From assembly GCA_022264855.1 (NCBI GenBank), contig JABYQU010000012.1, positions 620,001 to 684,000 on the forward strand: DNA of 64,000 nucleotides, given 5' to 3'. Below the pieces are notes generated by a model. It saw only the letters and a list, made by a program, of their open reading frames with translations, ran no database searches and was not told the DNA's origin. Shown here one piece after another: positions 10,952 to 22,713 of the stretch; position 1 is the stretch's first letter, and each line of letters starts with the position of its first letter. The DNA is from Lenzites betulinus. Lineage: Eukaryota; Basidiomycota; Agaricomycetes; Polyporales; Polyporaceae. The translations under genes and the position numbers were made by a program.

Positions 10952-13235
10952 TGCGAGATCCCGCACGCCCCCCTCGTCCCCCACCGCCTATCTCTCCCTC
11001 ATCCCTCATCTGCATCTTCGGCGCGCCGCCCGCGCACACACCCCGGACTTGAGCCCGAGGAGTCACTGCCAGCGCCCCTGCGCGCCCGGTACGCCGTCAT
11101 GTGCGTGCGTGCTTCCATTCGTGCGAGCGCTGCCGGGGGCGTATTTGGCTGATCCTCTTCGTCGTCGTACTTGTTCTTTTGCCGCCTCCGCGACCCTTCC
11201 TCGGCCGGTGGACGCACCCGATCCTGCCTTATCTCTTTCGCGCGCACATAGTGGTATACCACGCGCCGGACACACGGACGCGCCGAACGAACGAACCTGT
11301 ACTCTAGCCCGCAATAGCAATAGTAATCCCGCCGCTGCTGGCCTTAGGCCCACCCACGTCCCCTGCCCACGTCCCCACGTCCGTACCCCCTGCACCCTGC
11401 GCTCCCCAGCTGAGTCGTACTACGTATATCGCACCTCGCTCTCCGGCTCTCCGCCCGCCCCTCGTTCTCGCCTGTGTAGCTGTGCTCTGCGCGCCCCGAT
11501 CCCCGAAATCGAATATGAATCGAATCGAATCGCATCGCATCCTTGCTGTAGTGTAGTGTACGCGCGCGCCGGGCCCGCTAGTTAGCCTCCTCTAATGACA
11601 CTTCTGAACGTTGAACCTCGCAAACCCTCGGAGATCGCGGCGTTCCATAATTAACACCCCTGGTCATGGCAAGACCACCGCGCCCTCCCTCGGACCTCCC
11701 CCCCTCCGAGTCCCCAGCGCGCGCGCCCGACGCGCACGCGCGTTGTGGGTGCGTCTGGGCGCCCGCAGGCGGCGGTTGCGCCCGCCGCTAGCCCAGGTCC
11801 GCGGCCGACTCCCACCCCGAAGCCCGGGCGAAGCGTGAACGGCGCACCGCGATTGGCCGCACGAGGTGCATGGCTGACTAGGCTGCTGGGTGGACAGATG
11901 GATCATGGATGCGGGTGGGATGGGTGCGTGGAAGCGGAACTTAGATGGGTGGCGGCGCGGAGTGTTCCGCGGGAGATGGTTCGAAGATGGGAGATGCATG
12001 CGCATGACCCGGGGCGGGCAGCGGGCTGACTGGCTGACTGGCTGGTGATAGTTTGTGATGATGGCCACGGGGATTAGTATTTGGTGGGGGCGGGTGCGGT
12101 TGGGTGCTTGAGATGAGGTCTTCCTCTTCCCGACGCCGTGGGCGGGTTTGGGGGAGGGTGCGTAAGTACTGCCATTGCGCTGCTGCGGGCATGAGTGGTA
12201 TCATACGTGACGTGCCGATGCACGCTACGCTTCTTCTACATAGGCAGTTGTTACGGGCAATGCCTGAGTAAACGCGGGTATGCAGTACCTGTGGGAGCGA
12301 ATTCGAAGTACGTTCGCTCACAGGAGATATCGTGAACTTGAGTCCGCGCGGGCTGGCTCTAAATTCCAGCCTCCCCTCGCGGTGGGTTTTTAAAGTCCGT
12401 TGAACGCGAATGATGGCGAGCATCGTTGAACACTGATTAGCTCGGATGGGCTGTTCGTGCTGCGGCGAGGTACTGGCAAGGCGACATCTCGATGCGGTGG
12501 CAGGTCGTGATCACTCGTGCACCTGCAACGCAATCATTCTTTGCGATTTGAAGATCAAATTCTCGGGTTGTGTGGGACATTGCAAAGCACAGCGAGCTAG
12601 CAATATTGGCATGCCGCTCGGGGCGCGCAAGGAGTGCCATACAAAAGGAACATCGGAGAGGTGTCGCTGAGGCAGATTCGTGTCGGAGTGTTTAACGGAT
12701 CTACGGAAATAATGGGCGTCTATCTAATCTAAATTGTCGAGGCGCGGAAGAACTGTGATTGGCCAGATTGAGACAGTAACTGCCAACGCCACGCGAGCGG
12801 TCGATATGACATCCGGATCCGTCGTCTTGCGACTGGTTTCGCCCAGGACGCTCGACACTGAGACAGAATCTATCCGGCTTTCTTCCACCGCGAAGGAGCT
12901 CTGCCTGACATGGGTCTTTTCCTCGCCAGCTATGACATGTCCGACATTGCACAACAGCCGAACGAGCTCGTAGACATTTTTGTACTCATCACAGAATTAA
13001 GCACGCAAACCGGTGCACGTCCGCAGCCCCAACTCTGGTGAACACTTTCGTCCGGTAAGACATCACCAAGTATCACTAAGTGCGACGACCACCCGGACAA
13101 CCATCAGTCTCGTGTTCGCACCGTTCGCCAAGTCCGCTCTGATATCAGTCTCACCGGCGCGGCCTCGTTTCGTCATGCACCTTGCTCTCTGCCCGCCAGC
13201 ACGGTGCTGACTTTCGTTCTCCCCTTTCTTCTCTT
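10952..13235. other. Intergenic region
   Basis: I see no gene with supported exons. The sequence is pyrimidine-rich to about 11.5 kb and has a short run of GAATC/GCATC-type repeats near 11510-11545. Open frames on both strands overlap and resemble nothing recognisable. Confidence 0.55.
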
Positions 13236-16007
13236 ATGGCTCCTTTAATCCGGGGTCCCGCCTTGAAGCGCGAGGATACCCTTTCTTCGGCAGGTAGTTC
13301 TACAGGTGGTGAGTCTGAAACTGTTCGCCGCAAATCCCTGCCTGCGCGAAGCTCACAGATCGCCAAGCGTCTCCAGAGTATTGTCGATCCCCGTCGCGGA
13401 ACATAAACCTAATGGAGGGTGCGCGACATAGGGCTATCTTCAGCGCAGGCTAGCCCTGCTGCTTCTTCGTCTGTGACGTCTTCCTCTTTCCTTGCTATCT
13501 TTTCGTCTTCTGCTCTCAGCTCTCCTGTCGCGGAAAGCGCTTCGGTCTCCCTTGCGACTTCGGCGGCTGCGACCCCCTCTCTGTCTGTTGTGTCTAGTGC
13601 ATCCGCTTCTTCAGCAACGAGCTCTGTTACGCCGGCTACGTCAAGTTCTCCCGCTGTTACCTCGTTGTCTGTTTCAGCCCCAGCACAGCCCGCCACAATA
13701 CCCGCAGTCCCGACGGTGAGCACCATTGATGTACCAACGTCCGCGGTCCCATCTTCCCCGTCGGCCTCTGCCGCTCCCACCTCTGTCGCGCCCAATGTAC
13801 CGGTCGCGGCGACCGTCTCAGACACAACGTCTGCTGGGCCTGCCGAAAGCTCCGCTGTCTCTGCCAGTGCATCTGCGACAGGACTCGAGGCGTCTCCGAT
13901 CATAGCACCCCCGGAAGCCACAAGCACATCCAGCAGCTCGGGAGGGCTCCAAGCAACCCCGGTTCTTGCACCTACACAAGCTACCGTTGGCGCTGGCACA
14001 AGCGCATCCAGCAGTCCGTCTTCTGCCCCTACATCGGAAACGCAAGCTGCTAGCTCCTCGAGTACATCGGAAACACAAGCCGCTAGCCCCTCAAGTACGG
14101 GCCTTGAGGCGACCCCAGTCCTCGTACCTGCTCAGGCCACTTCGAGCAGTGACTCGTCGTCTTCTGCCCTTGCGTCGGAAACGCAAGCAGCCAGCTCCTC
14201 AACTACAGCCGTTGCGACGACCCCGATCCTAGCGCCCGGAAAGGTCACCTTGACCGCTGGCAGCTCGTCAGACGCTGCTACTGCTGCATCGCCAAGCGCA
14301 TCCAGCAGCGGGCTGACTGCCGTCGCTATAACGTGCGTTTCCTGCTCCTCGTTTTTATAATGCATGATTCTTACAGCGTCCGACCAGCGCACAACCCGAC
14401 CCCGTTGCGTCTGTTTCGGCGGCTGCCCCAGCCTCGACCTCGACCTCGGCAGACAGCGGCGCCACGAAGTCTACCGCAGCGGCTGCTCAGGCTATTTCTA
14501 CCACAGCGGACGCTCAGGCTACTTCCACCGCCACGAACCAGGTTACGGGCGCCCAGAGCGCATCTGGTACTGCTGCGGCTGCTGCGCCGACTGCTCCTGC
14601 GCAGGCTGCTCCCGCGCAAGGCCAGGGGGGTGCCGGCAACGGGAGCGGAAGTAGTAGCACAGGGACCGGGCAGGACGCTGGCGCAGGTAACGGCGGAGCT
14701 ACCACCGGAGGCACGAACCAGGGCAATAACGCTACTTCAGGGAATGACAATGGGAACTCGGGCGGCGCGAATGTAAATTCTGCTGCCGCTGGGCAAGGAT
14801 CCAATAGCCAAGCTTCGACTGCTACCGATGCTTCGAACGGCTCCGTTACCTCAGCGCAAGGTACCGACGCGCAGCCCACGGACTCAGCTGCAGGGAGCGG
14901 CAGTAGCGCAGCATCGACGTCGGATGCCTCCATGTTCGTCCCTCCGCACTTGTTCTCTATGTATCTCGTGCTGACGGGCATTACTACAGCACTCGGGCAA
15001 TAGGGCAGAAGGCAGCGAACAACCCTACTGCTACAGTAGTGCTTACGTCGACAAGCGCGGCGACATTCAGCGTGCCGGTGGCCACGATCGTCAGCGACGG
15101 ACTCACGTCGACGTCCTTCCGGCTCTCCACCAGCCAGACGGTGATCACCTCGACGATCCTACCCACGGGGACCGCCGTCTCGTCTTCCTCATCTTCGTAC
15201 GTCCTCTCATGATCACTGCTATACAGATCGCTGACGCCTGCGTCCCCCTGCAGGAGCAACTCCGCCGCCCCGACCGGCGCGATCGTTGGCGGCGTGCTTG
15301 GCGGCCTCGCGCTCCTCGCGGCGCTCGCCTTCCTCGCCTTCCGCCTGCGAGCCCGTGCCCGCGCACGTAACCCCTTCCACGGCGGCGGCATCTCATTCGA
15401 AGACGTGTACCCGCGCTCGCCGCCCATCATCCCCGACTCGCCCGCGCCCGTCCTACCGGCGATGTCGTATTCTGGCGGGTCCGCGGGCCGCGGCGAGCTC
15501 TTCCCGAGCATGATCTCGACGTCGACGGGCAGCGGCGGAATGCTCATCAGCCCCGTCTCGACGGAGCGTTCCGAGGTCATAAACGCGGACCTCGAGGCGG
15601 GGGGAAGGTGGAGCAACCAGCCGCGGATGCGCGAGACGATGGTGGGCTCCGCGGGGGCGAGCGTGGTTGTGCCTGGCCGGAGCGCAGCGCACTCGAGCTT
15701 GAGCGCGGAGGCGATGATGGCGGCGGACCCGTTCGCGGACCCGACGATAGGCGCGCATGCGGCGGCGGCAGAGGAGTCGCTGATGACGCCGTCGACGCCG
15801 GGGAGCCCGGGGAGTCCCGAGAGTGTGCGGGGGGCGGGCGCGGATCCGTTCGCGGACCCGGAGGTGCGGGTGCCTGTGGGGCAGGAGAGGCTGTCGGTGT
15901 TGACGGTGTCGACGTTGTCGAGCATCCACGTGCGTTTTTTGTTTGTTTTCGATGTTGGTGCGGTATACTGACGATCGGTGCGTCTACAGCCTGGTGAAGC
16001 TATGTGA
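13236..16007 (+). CDS. Ser/Thr/Ala-rich mucin-like single-pass membrane protein
   Basis: Proposed exons are 13236-13377, 13444-14332, 14388 to about 14951, about 14990-15194, 15255 to about 15929 and a short last exon ending at TGA 16007. About 550 residues are dominated by Ser, Thr and Ala. In the first half a unit of the type GLxATPVLAPxQAT recurs about four times, and a Gly/Asn/Ser-rich stretch follows. Then come NSAAPTGAIVGGVLGG and a hydrophobic helix (LALLAALAFLAF), stopped by Arg-rich RLRARARARN, as in fungal wall-stress sensor or Mid2/SKG6-like membrane proteins. The acidic/Pro-rich cytosolic tail has two ADPFADP repeats. This suggests a heavily O-glycosylated surface protein, but no clear signal peptide is visible at the chosen start (MAPLIRGPALKRED), so the 5' end may be wrong. 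The junction near 14950-14990 is also uncertain. The topology is inferred. Confidence 0.72.
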
Positions 16008-16361
16008 GATGTGAGTGGGTTTGATAGTCCATAGTTTTCGACGCTGTGAGGTAGTCTCGGTATTGAAAGAGACTTTCGTTGATGTGTATGCTGTGCCTAT
16101 TTAACTTCGAAAGAGTAACGTGAGCTCAGACAGACTTCACTCGCGGGACCGATTAGGCAAGTGTAGTGTTAATGCTCCTTCTACCACTGTGACCCAGAGT
16201 TTCGTGGGCCCAGAGATAGTGCGCACGCCAAGCACGCATTATTGGCCACAAGATACTGTCGGCATCCTGATACGTGCGGTCTGGAGGCCGCGTCGCTGAA
16301 CATGAAGCATACGACTCTAGGACGTCGGGGAGCCCTCACAATCCGGACTGGCCGACGACAT
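16008..16361. other. Intergenic region
   Basis: This is the 3' flank of the mucin-like gene, leading to the inverted repeat. No feature is seen. Confidence 0.5.
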
Positions 16362-16867
16362 GCTTGTTCGGTCGCATCGCTCTGGGGCCATAGGTGAGCC
16401 GACGGGAGGTTGACATTGTCAGCCTCCTACTGACAGCCCTCGGGGAATAAAAAGCGGGGAGGGACGTGCTCTCTCCCCATCCGCCTCTTCCCTTCCTTCC
16501 TCCATGGCCGGTGCGTTTCCCCTTCCTTTCCCCCATCCCTTATGCTGATATCTTCTATATCCTTCACCATTGACGCAGACACTGGAGCGCCGCCGACTTC
16601 CGACAGCCCAAGACATTCAAGGGCCCGCGAGGGAGAGCAGCCGTTGTCTGCCGGGTGGCTAGCCCTGTCGTGTCGTCTCGAGGCATACTAGCGACCCGGG
16701 TGCGCACACCCGTAGCAAGCCGTCCGCTGCCACACACAAGGTGCGTCCCGAGGGAGGGACATTGTCCTGGCGCATACCTTTTCGTGGTCCTCGGGATAAG
16801 TACCTGTTCGCGCGCTGCTCCTCGTCGGGCGGTGCGCGGGCGGGGAAACCAAAATGCGCTCAAGGTA
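16362..16867 (+). repeat. Left arm of long inverted repeat
   Basis: Reverse complement of 17310-17811. It contains the GC-rich block ending GCGGGGAAACCAAAATGCGC at its inner side. Confidence 0.85.
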
Positions 16868-17309
16868 TGTATGTCCTACTCTGGCAAGTGGTTAGTACGC
16901 TCCTTGCAGCTATGTAGTGTTTGTAGCCGCGTACGTGGAACTCACGTCAATTGTCATCAACATTGTTATCTTGTCCTTTGAAAACGGATTGCATACTGAA
17001 GACTAGTGACCGAATCGTCATGCTAGCTGCGCCCTTCGAATCCGATCTAGCTGCCGCACGGTATCCAACATGCATACACCGCATTAATTTGAATATCCAG
17101 AAGTCTTCGATATCATCGTGGGCCCCCCCGGGGAACCACTCCGAGTCCTTCTGCTGTGGGAGAAGTTCAAGCTATCCTTGCTCTCGAAAATTGAAGTGGG
17201 AAGCTGACAATATGTTGGTTGAAACGCGGATCAAATTCGTCATAATGGATTGCAATGTAACTGACTACTGAACAGAATTCCAGGCTACTGGGTCTCAAGC
17301 AGAAAGCCT

Positions 17310-17811
17310 ACCTTGCGCATTTTGGTTTCCCCGCCCGCGCACCGCCCGACGAGGAGCAGCGCGCGAACAGGTACTTATCCCGAGGACCACGAAAAGGTAT
17401 GCGCCAGGACAATGTCCCTCCCTCGGGACGCACCTTGTGTGTGGCAGCGGACGGCTTGCTACGGGTGTGCGCACCCGGGTCGCTAGTATGCCTCGAGACG
17501 ACACGACAGGGCTAGCCACCCGGCAGACAACGGCTGCTCTCCCTCGCGGGCCCTTGAATGTCTTGGGCTGTCGGCAGTCGGCGGCGCTCCAGTGTCTGCG
17601 TCAATGGTGAAGGAGATAAAAGATATCAGCACAAGGGATGGGGGAAAGGAAGGGGAAACGCACCGGCCATGGAGGAAGGAAGGGAAGAGGCGGATGGGGA
17701 GAGAGCACGTCCCTCCCCGCTTTTTATTCCCCGAGGGCTGTCAGTAGGAGGCTGACAATGTCAACCTCCCGTCGGCTCACCTACGACCCGGAGCGTTGCG
17801 GCCGAACAAGC
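17310..17811 (-). repeat. Right arm of long inverted repeat
   Basis: Reverse complement of 16362-16867. The inner end starts near TACCTTGCGCATTTTGG; the outer end fades after GCCGAACAAGC. Confidence 0.85.
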
Positions 17812-18273
17812 GTCCCGCCCGCCCGATCAGCATTCCAACATGTCCCTCTGAATGCGTCCTCGACTCGCACCCTCTGCCTTGAAAGCCTCAAGGATCATGC
17901 ACATGGTCAGTACGCTAGGTCGCCTGCGAGTCTACTCCAGACCGCTCTTCTTGTACCCAACCATGGATATCACTTTCTCTTCGGACATTGATCTGGCTGC
18001 GATATCCCGTTCCGAGATGAGCCTGTGGCTCTAGGGCAATGCGGACGACGCATCCTGACATGGGGGTCACGAGAATGGTGCGAGTGGCGTAGTTGTGTGG
18101 TAGCAAGTGTGCTATCATTTGCGAGCAGTATGCCACCATAAGCGTCTCGATCACCGCGTACCTGTGCCAACATCCTACATGGATGTATAGGTGTCTTCCG
18201 CTATCCTGACCTGCTACCAATCCGGATACTTGCAATTGAGATGAAACTGTACATACAACGCGTGCGGGACGTT
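17812..18273. other. Intergenic region
   Basis: This is 3' flanking sequence of the minus-strand transporter gene; no separate feature is recognised. Confidence 0.5.
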
Positions 18274-20746
18274 CTACTTCTTGAGCGGCTTCTCTGATGA
18301 CAGTTCCCCTCTGAACATATGCGGATGCCTCGCGATCTAGGACCACCCAGCAGGTCAAAAACATGCAACACATCTTAAACTCGAAACGGAACTCACAAAC
18401 GAGCGCACACGCTTCCCATACACATACATGGGGATCGACGCGAGCCAGCAGAAGGCCTGGCACGCGCCGAGAATAAGCAGTGAGACCTTGACGCCGCGGC
18501 TGAGGACCATGCCGTTCGCGAAGAACGTCGAGCCGTAAAGCACCATGTTCTTCCCGAAGTTGCTCAGCGCGAGGATGTGCAGCGCGTTTGGGCCGTGCGT
18601 GTCGAGCAGGTATGTCACCGCGGCCGAGCCGGACACGACCATGCTGAAGTTGAGCATGCTATGTGCGCAGGGTGGGTAAATATTCAAGTGTCCGAAGCTC
18701 GCGAGAGCGGGCGGGTGGAAGGACGTACGTGATGCAGGCTACCGCGCCGATCCACGGCATATGATGGTCGTTCCCGACTGCCCACCCCACGTAGCCGAAG
18801 ACGCCAAAGAGCATGCTAATCATGAACACGAGCCGGAACTCGGGCTCGTAGATGCCGCGGTTACGACGGGAGATCCACACAACGCCCCAGTCGTTGAGCG
18901 GGCCGGAAACAAGCATGGCGAGGACGATGCCGACGATTCCGCCGAGGTTGGTCAGGCCCTGTGTTACGTGTGAGGATCATGATCTTACGAACAGTAAGCG
19001 GGATTGAAATTACTTACGATTTGAGCGGCGTCGAAATTATACTCTAACGTGAAGATGGTCGACGAGCAGAGAGGTACCAAGCCTATGATCCGCAGTTCAG
19101 CCTTGATTACGCATAGTGCGAGTGAGCATGCATACTCAGCCAGACTGTTTGCATTCCATGGGAAAGGAACACGAAGTACGTCTGCGAAGACGGCTGCGTC
19201 AGATCGAACGGTATATATAACTTTCGAAACGAATGCGTACCACTGGGGAGAGGAGGAACGGGAAAGGTCGCAAGAATATCTTGCCCAGGTTCTCGTCCGA
19301 GAAAGTGCCGTGCCAGATCTTGAGCTGGGACACGTAGCTAGGGGGTTGCTGCTGCGACGTTTCGTCGACACTCTCTACGTCGCTAGCAGCTACAGCCTTC
19401 TCCAGGCTGCCTTGGTCGCTGTTCTGTCTTTTCAGCCGTTGGCTCTCGGGCTCGCGTTTGTAGGTTGTCTGATAACGAACGTTACACATTGTAAAATTCC
19501 TAGACAGGGAGCATGCACGTACCTCGGGGACGAAGAAGAACACCCCGAGCACTGTCAGCCCGAGCGGGATGCTCACAAACCAGAACCCAAATTCCCACGA
19601 GAGATTCTGTATCACGTAGCTACAGATGAGTGGCCCCCTGTCATGGACTCGAGTCAGCATCACTGAAATACACAGCTCTGCATGGCTGGTACAAACAATG
19701 TGATGCCGGCCATGATTGCGAAGCTCCAAATGACGGAACGAGAGCCCCTTTCATGGACACTGTAATGTCACGGTAGATGTCAGGTTGAGACCATGTCGTC
19801 CTGGCGCGAGACGTACTAGTATATTTGCTCCAAGGTAGAAGCAACCAGGCTGTGGACCATCGTAAGCGCGTGCAGAGAACGGCACATCGAGACGACAACT
19901 CACCTTTGCAAAGCTGACATCCCGAAGCCTTGGAAAAGACGCGAAGCGCGTATAGAAGCCAAGTTCGGACTCAGTGCGCACCAGATACAGGATATGAACA
20001 TCTGTTACCTATCAGTATTTGTACCAAGTACCACAGATTGCAAGTACACACGTACCAAGGATACAGAGACAAGATAAACGATCCTGTGACCGAACTTGAC
20101 CGCGAGGGCGTTTTGGGCAAGCCTGAGGAGTGAGGGTCGTAACTGATGCCACTACACTGAGTATATGGTTGACATACATGAAGATACCGAGGCCTAGGAG
20201 AATGAACCCGAAAGACGACGTTACGTTGTCCACCGATACGTTGAACTGCTTGGCAAGAAGGACGTATCCGGGCCCAACCATGGGCGATAATGCTCCATCG
20301 AGGCTTGCGGCGAAGGCGCTATCGCATAACAGTTAGCAAGGACGTGGCTTCTAGGCAGGATTTTGGAAGAGGGAGGGAGGTCGATAGAAGTACTCACAGC
20401 GTCCAAAAACAAGCCTCTTTCTTCCACTTTGGCCAATTTAGACTGAACATTCAGCAGTAAGGACACGTCAGGGAAGAACAGACACTCGGTGAACACGCAC
20501 GGGTCGCGGGGGTCGTCGGACGGCTGTGGAATGAGCACGACATGGGCGTACTTGCCTGTCCCGCGTTTGAGGTGCTTGGCCTCGTCAATGGCGACCTCGT
20601 GCCCATGGACTATGCCCTGGTCGGAAAGAAGCCCGGTTCCGGGTACCTTCTCCAGATAGCGGTCCTCTGTTACATAACGATCCGTTGAGCAAAAGAGTAT
20701 CGCAGGTTGTCAACTATCGAGACCCACCGAGAATACCGAAAACCAT
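18274..20746 (-). CDS. Major facilitator superfamily transporter (DHA1-like)
   Basis: A 12-helix proton-coupled transporter of the plasma membrane or vacuole, with unknown substrate. About 15 exons join in frame from ATG at 20746 to TAG at 18276-18274. The N terminus MVFGILEDRYLEKVPGT and the signature VLIPQPSDDPRDPLNWP directly before the first helix are typical of fungal MFS proteins annotated as general-substrate or drug/polyamine transporters. Helix 2-3 carries the motif-A-like segment LAVKFGHRIVY; later come VHERGSRSVIW and the long central loop (TTYKREPES to FSDENLGKI) between helices 6 and 7. The last intron restores the family-typical tail KRVRSFIARHPHMFRGE, ending EKPLKK. It lies on the same strand as the uncharacterised gene upstream, and another MFS gene is 3 kb away on the other strand. 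The family is certain, the substrate is not. Confidence 0.92.
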
Positions 20747-21412
20747 GGTGTGCGGACTGGTGGGAGGACGTCGACCGCGTTCGGACGGCCGCACCAGCAT
20801 ATATACATCCCCGAATGCGCGAGTCTCAGTGGTTCCTCGGATTTCCAAAACGGAACTCTATTACAGGAAAGCGTGTCACCATGCCATAGCATGGGGACAG
20901 TGCGCGTTCAATGTACGCTCACTAGACTGTCAAGTGATCAAAGCGTCTGCCCCCGCAGTGGAGTTTTGAGAAGGATCATCTCATGACGGCGGCGCGTGCG
21001 AATGGTAGAGAGCATCTCAGCCGCTCGAATGGGGGTGGGGTGACAGCCTGGGGTGTCTTAGGGGAATGAATAGGTTCGCCGTTCACAGGGATCGAAGTCG
21101 TTGTGAGTGCGAATGTATTGAGTCCGGTTATTTACTGGTGTGCCAGTGTCCTCAAAATCGACTGAGATTGATGTCGTTGGAAAGTCTATGAAATGCAAGT
21201 TACCATCAAATACATACCAGGTGATAGCAGACTTACCACTCTGTGGAACTTTAGCAAGTACGACGGGCAAGTTTGGGCTCACTGATCAGTATAGTCACGG
21301 CCTAGCTGCGTTATAGGCAGTATGCTTGGCCGACAATTGCAAAATGCACGTCATTGCTAATGGGTATCGCGCTTGGTGGTACAGTCTTGTCGCAGGAGAA
21401 ACTAGGGATATA
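20747..21412. other. Intergenic region (promoter of the MFS gene at 18274-20746)
   Basis: This is a 666-bp gap between two minus-strand genes. No coding exon is supported. Confidence 0.5.
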
Positions 21413-22713
21413 CTAATGCGGAACATCCCATCTGCACTTCGTGAACGCGTCGACGAGCGCGTCGAAGAAGACGTCACTCCAGTCGATATTGCTGGTGATT
21501 GCCTTTTCACGGGCCAGTGCGACGCTCTTGCGCAGAAGCTCGGCGTCGCGAAGCTAGGTAGGATGCTGATCAGCAGAAGCCGTGAGTCGATGGTGACACA
21601 GCATACTCGGAAAGACTCGAAGGTCACGTCGGCCCGCGTCACGTATAGATTCATACTGCTTGAGGGATCTTTCGCTGTCCGCAAGAGGTCCAGCGGAAAG
21701 TGGAAGATTGACGAGAGCACTTGTCTGTTACCACACCTTCATCAGCGCTCTGAAGTCACGTTGGGCGAAGAACGATAAACCCACGTATACCATGCTCGCG
21801 GCGCGACACGCTCAAACGGGAAGTGGACTCGCACCCAGCGGCACTCCTCCGCAATCATCGCGAAGCTCCCTCGGTCCGCCGCCCAGTTCCGACGCAACTG
21901 CGAGTCGATCCGCCCGAACGTGTACATGCGACCCTCAGTGTTGCTGATATGCACGCGCCGCGCAAGCAGGTTGAACCGCAGCTCGTCCTCGTCGCCCACG
22001 CGCAGCGGGCCGGTCGTATTCGCGTCTGCGTGGGCGAAAGCGTCGGCTTCCTCTTGATGTGCGTAAGTCCTGTACCCGTTGGACTTGCTCGTATTGTTTG
22101 GGGAGCAGCAGCCACACTGTTCCCCCTCCTTCTCTTCGGCGGCGTCGGGACGCGCGGTGGTGTATGCAGCGGGCTTGTCGTTCGCGTGCTCGGTTAGGCC
22201 CGCGAAGCGGACGGTGGTGCGAAAGACGTCCGCGCGGAGGAACTCGCCGGTTAGGAACGTGCTCACAAGGTTCGCACGCATCTGCTGAACCCAGTATGGC
22301 GTCGCAGTACTCTTCTGGACTCTGATCCGGAGACCGTCGATGGAGACGTTTGCCCAGGGCCCAGCGGTGAAGCGGAAGAGCATAGGGAAGAACCAGAGCA
22401 CTGTTTCGAGTTTGGCCGTAGATATGTCGCTGGAGGTAGAGGTGTAGAAGATGTCGTTCGCGGTGATAGTAAGCCATCGCGGGTCGGTAGGGCGGGGAAG
22501 GTGAAGTTGCCATGTAATGGAGGACATGGTGTACGTGAACGAATAGGACTTGCTGTAGAGTGTTCCAGCATAACGTATGTCGTGAATCGAAGACAATGAC
22601 AGACGTCCGATTTGCAGATGTTGTCCGCCTATAGGGCGGTTGAAGATGTAGGAGCAGAAGGCATGGAAGACGAACAGCAGCAGAGAGACAAGACCCAGAG
22701 AGGAATCTGACAT
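21413..22713 (-). CDS. Uncharacterised membrane-anchored protein
   Basis: Three exons (22713-21785, 21724-21607, 21553-21413) splice cleanly to 395 residues. The N terminus has a hydrophobic segment (LGLVSLLLFVFHAF). After it comes a region that alternates hydrophobic and polar residues, including IGRLSLSSIHDIRY, WLTITANDIFY and VSIDGLRIRVQ. A polar loop rich in Asp/Glu/Ala with a CGCC cluster follows. The C-terminal half reads HFPLDLLRTAKDP, VTRADVTFESFRLRDAELL and DWSDVFFDALVDAF. The alternating beta-like pattern behind one helix recalls the start of bridge-like lipid-transfer proteins (Csf1/Fmp27 type), but it is far shorter than those and I could not confirm homology. It sits between two MFS transporters, divergent from the second. 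Function unknown. Confidence 0.75.

Larger units (their letters stand above)
16362..17811. mobile_element. Long inverted-repeat (foldback-like) element, ~500-bp arms
   Basis: Positions 16362-16867 reappear in reverse complement at 17310-17811 with only scattered differences (about 4-5 in a 90-bp stretch I compared base by base; the rest looks closer still). A unique spacer of about 440 bp (16868-17309) separates the arms. Similarity fades outward past 16362 and 17811, beyond the shared GCCGAACAAGC. I see no transposase frame in the spacer and no convincing target-site duplication. It could be a foldback or non-autonomous DNA element, or an inverted duplication; transcribed, it would form a hairpin of roughly 500 bp. 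Confidence 0.85.

Noticed and set aside
14333..14776. 147-codon plus-strand frame inside the mucin-like gene
   Set aside because: Shifted frame of the Ser-rich coding exon; Leu/Arg/Pro-rich shadow.
16655..16981. 108-codon frame in the left arm, repeated in the right arm
   Set aside because: Present twice only because the arms are copies; no domain, no splice sites, not evidence of a gene.
21295..22713. Truncated Fmp27/Csf1 pseudogene interpretation
   Set aside because: The three exons splice cleanly to a natural stop, and similarity to Fmp27/Csf1 is only a vague pattern; described instead as an uncharacterised gene.
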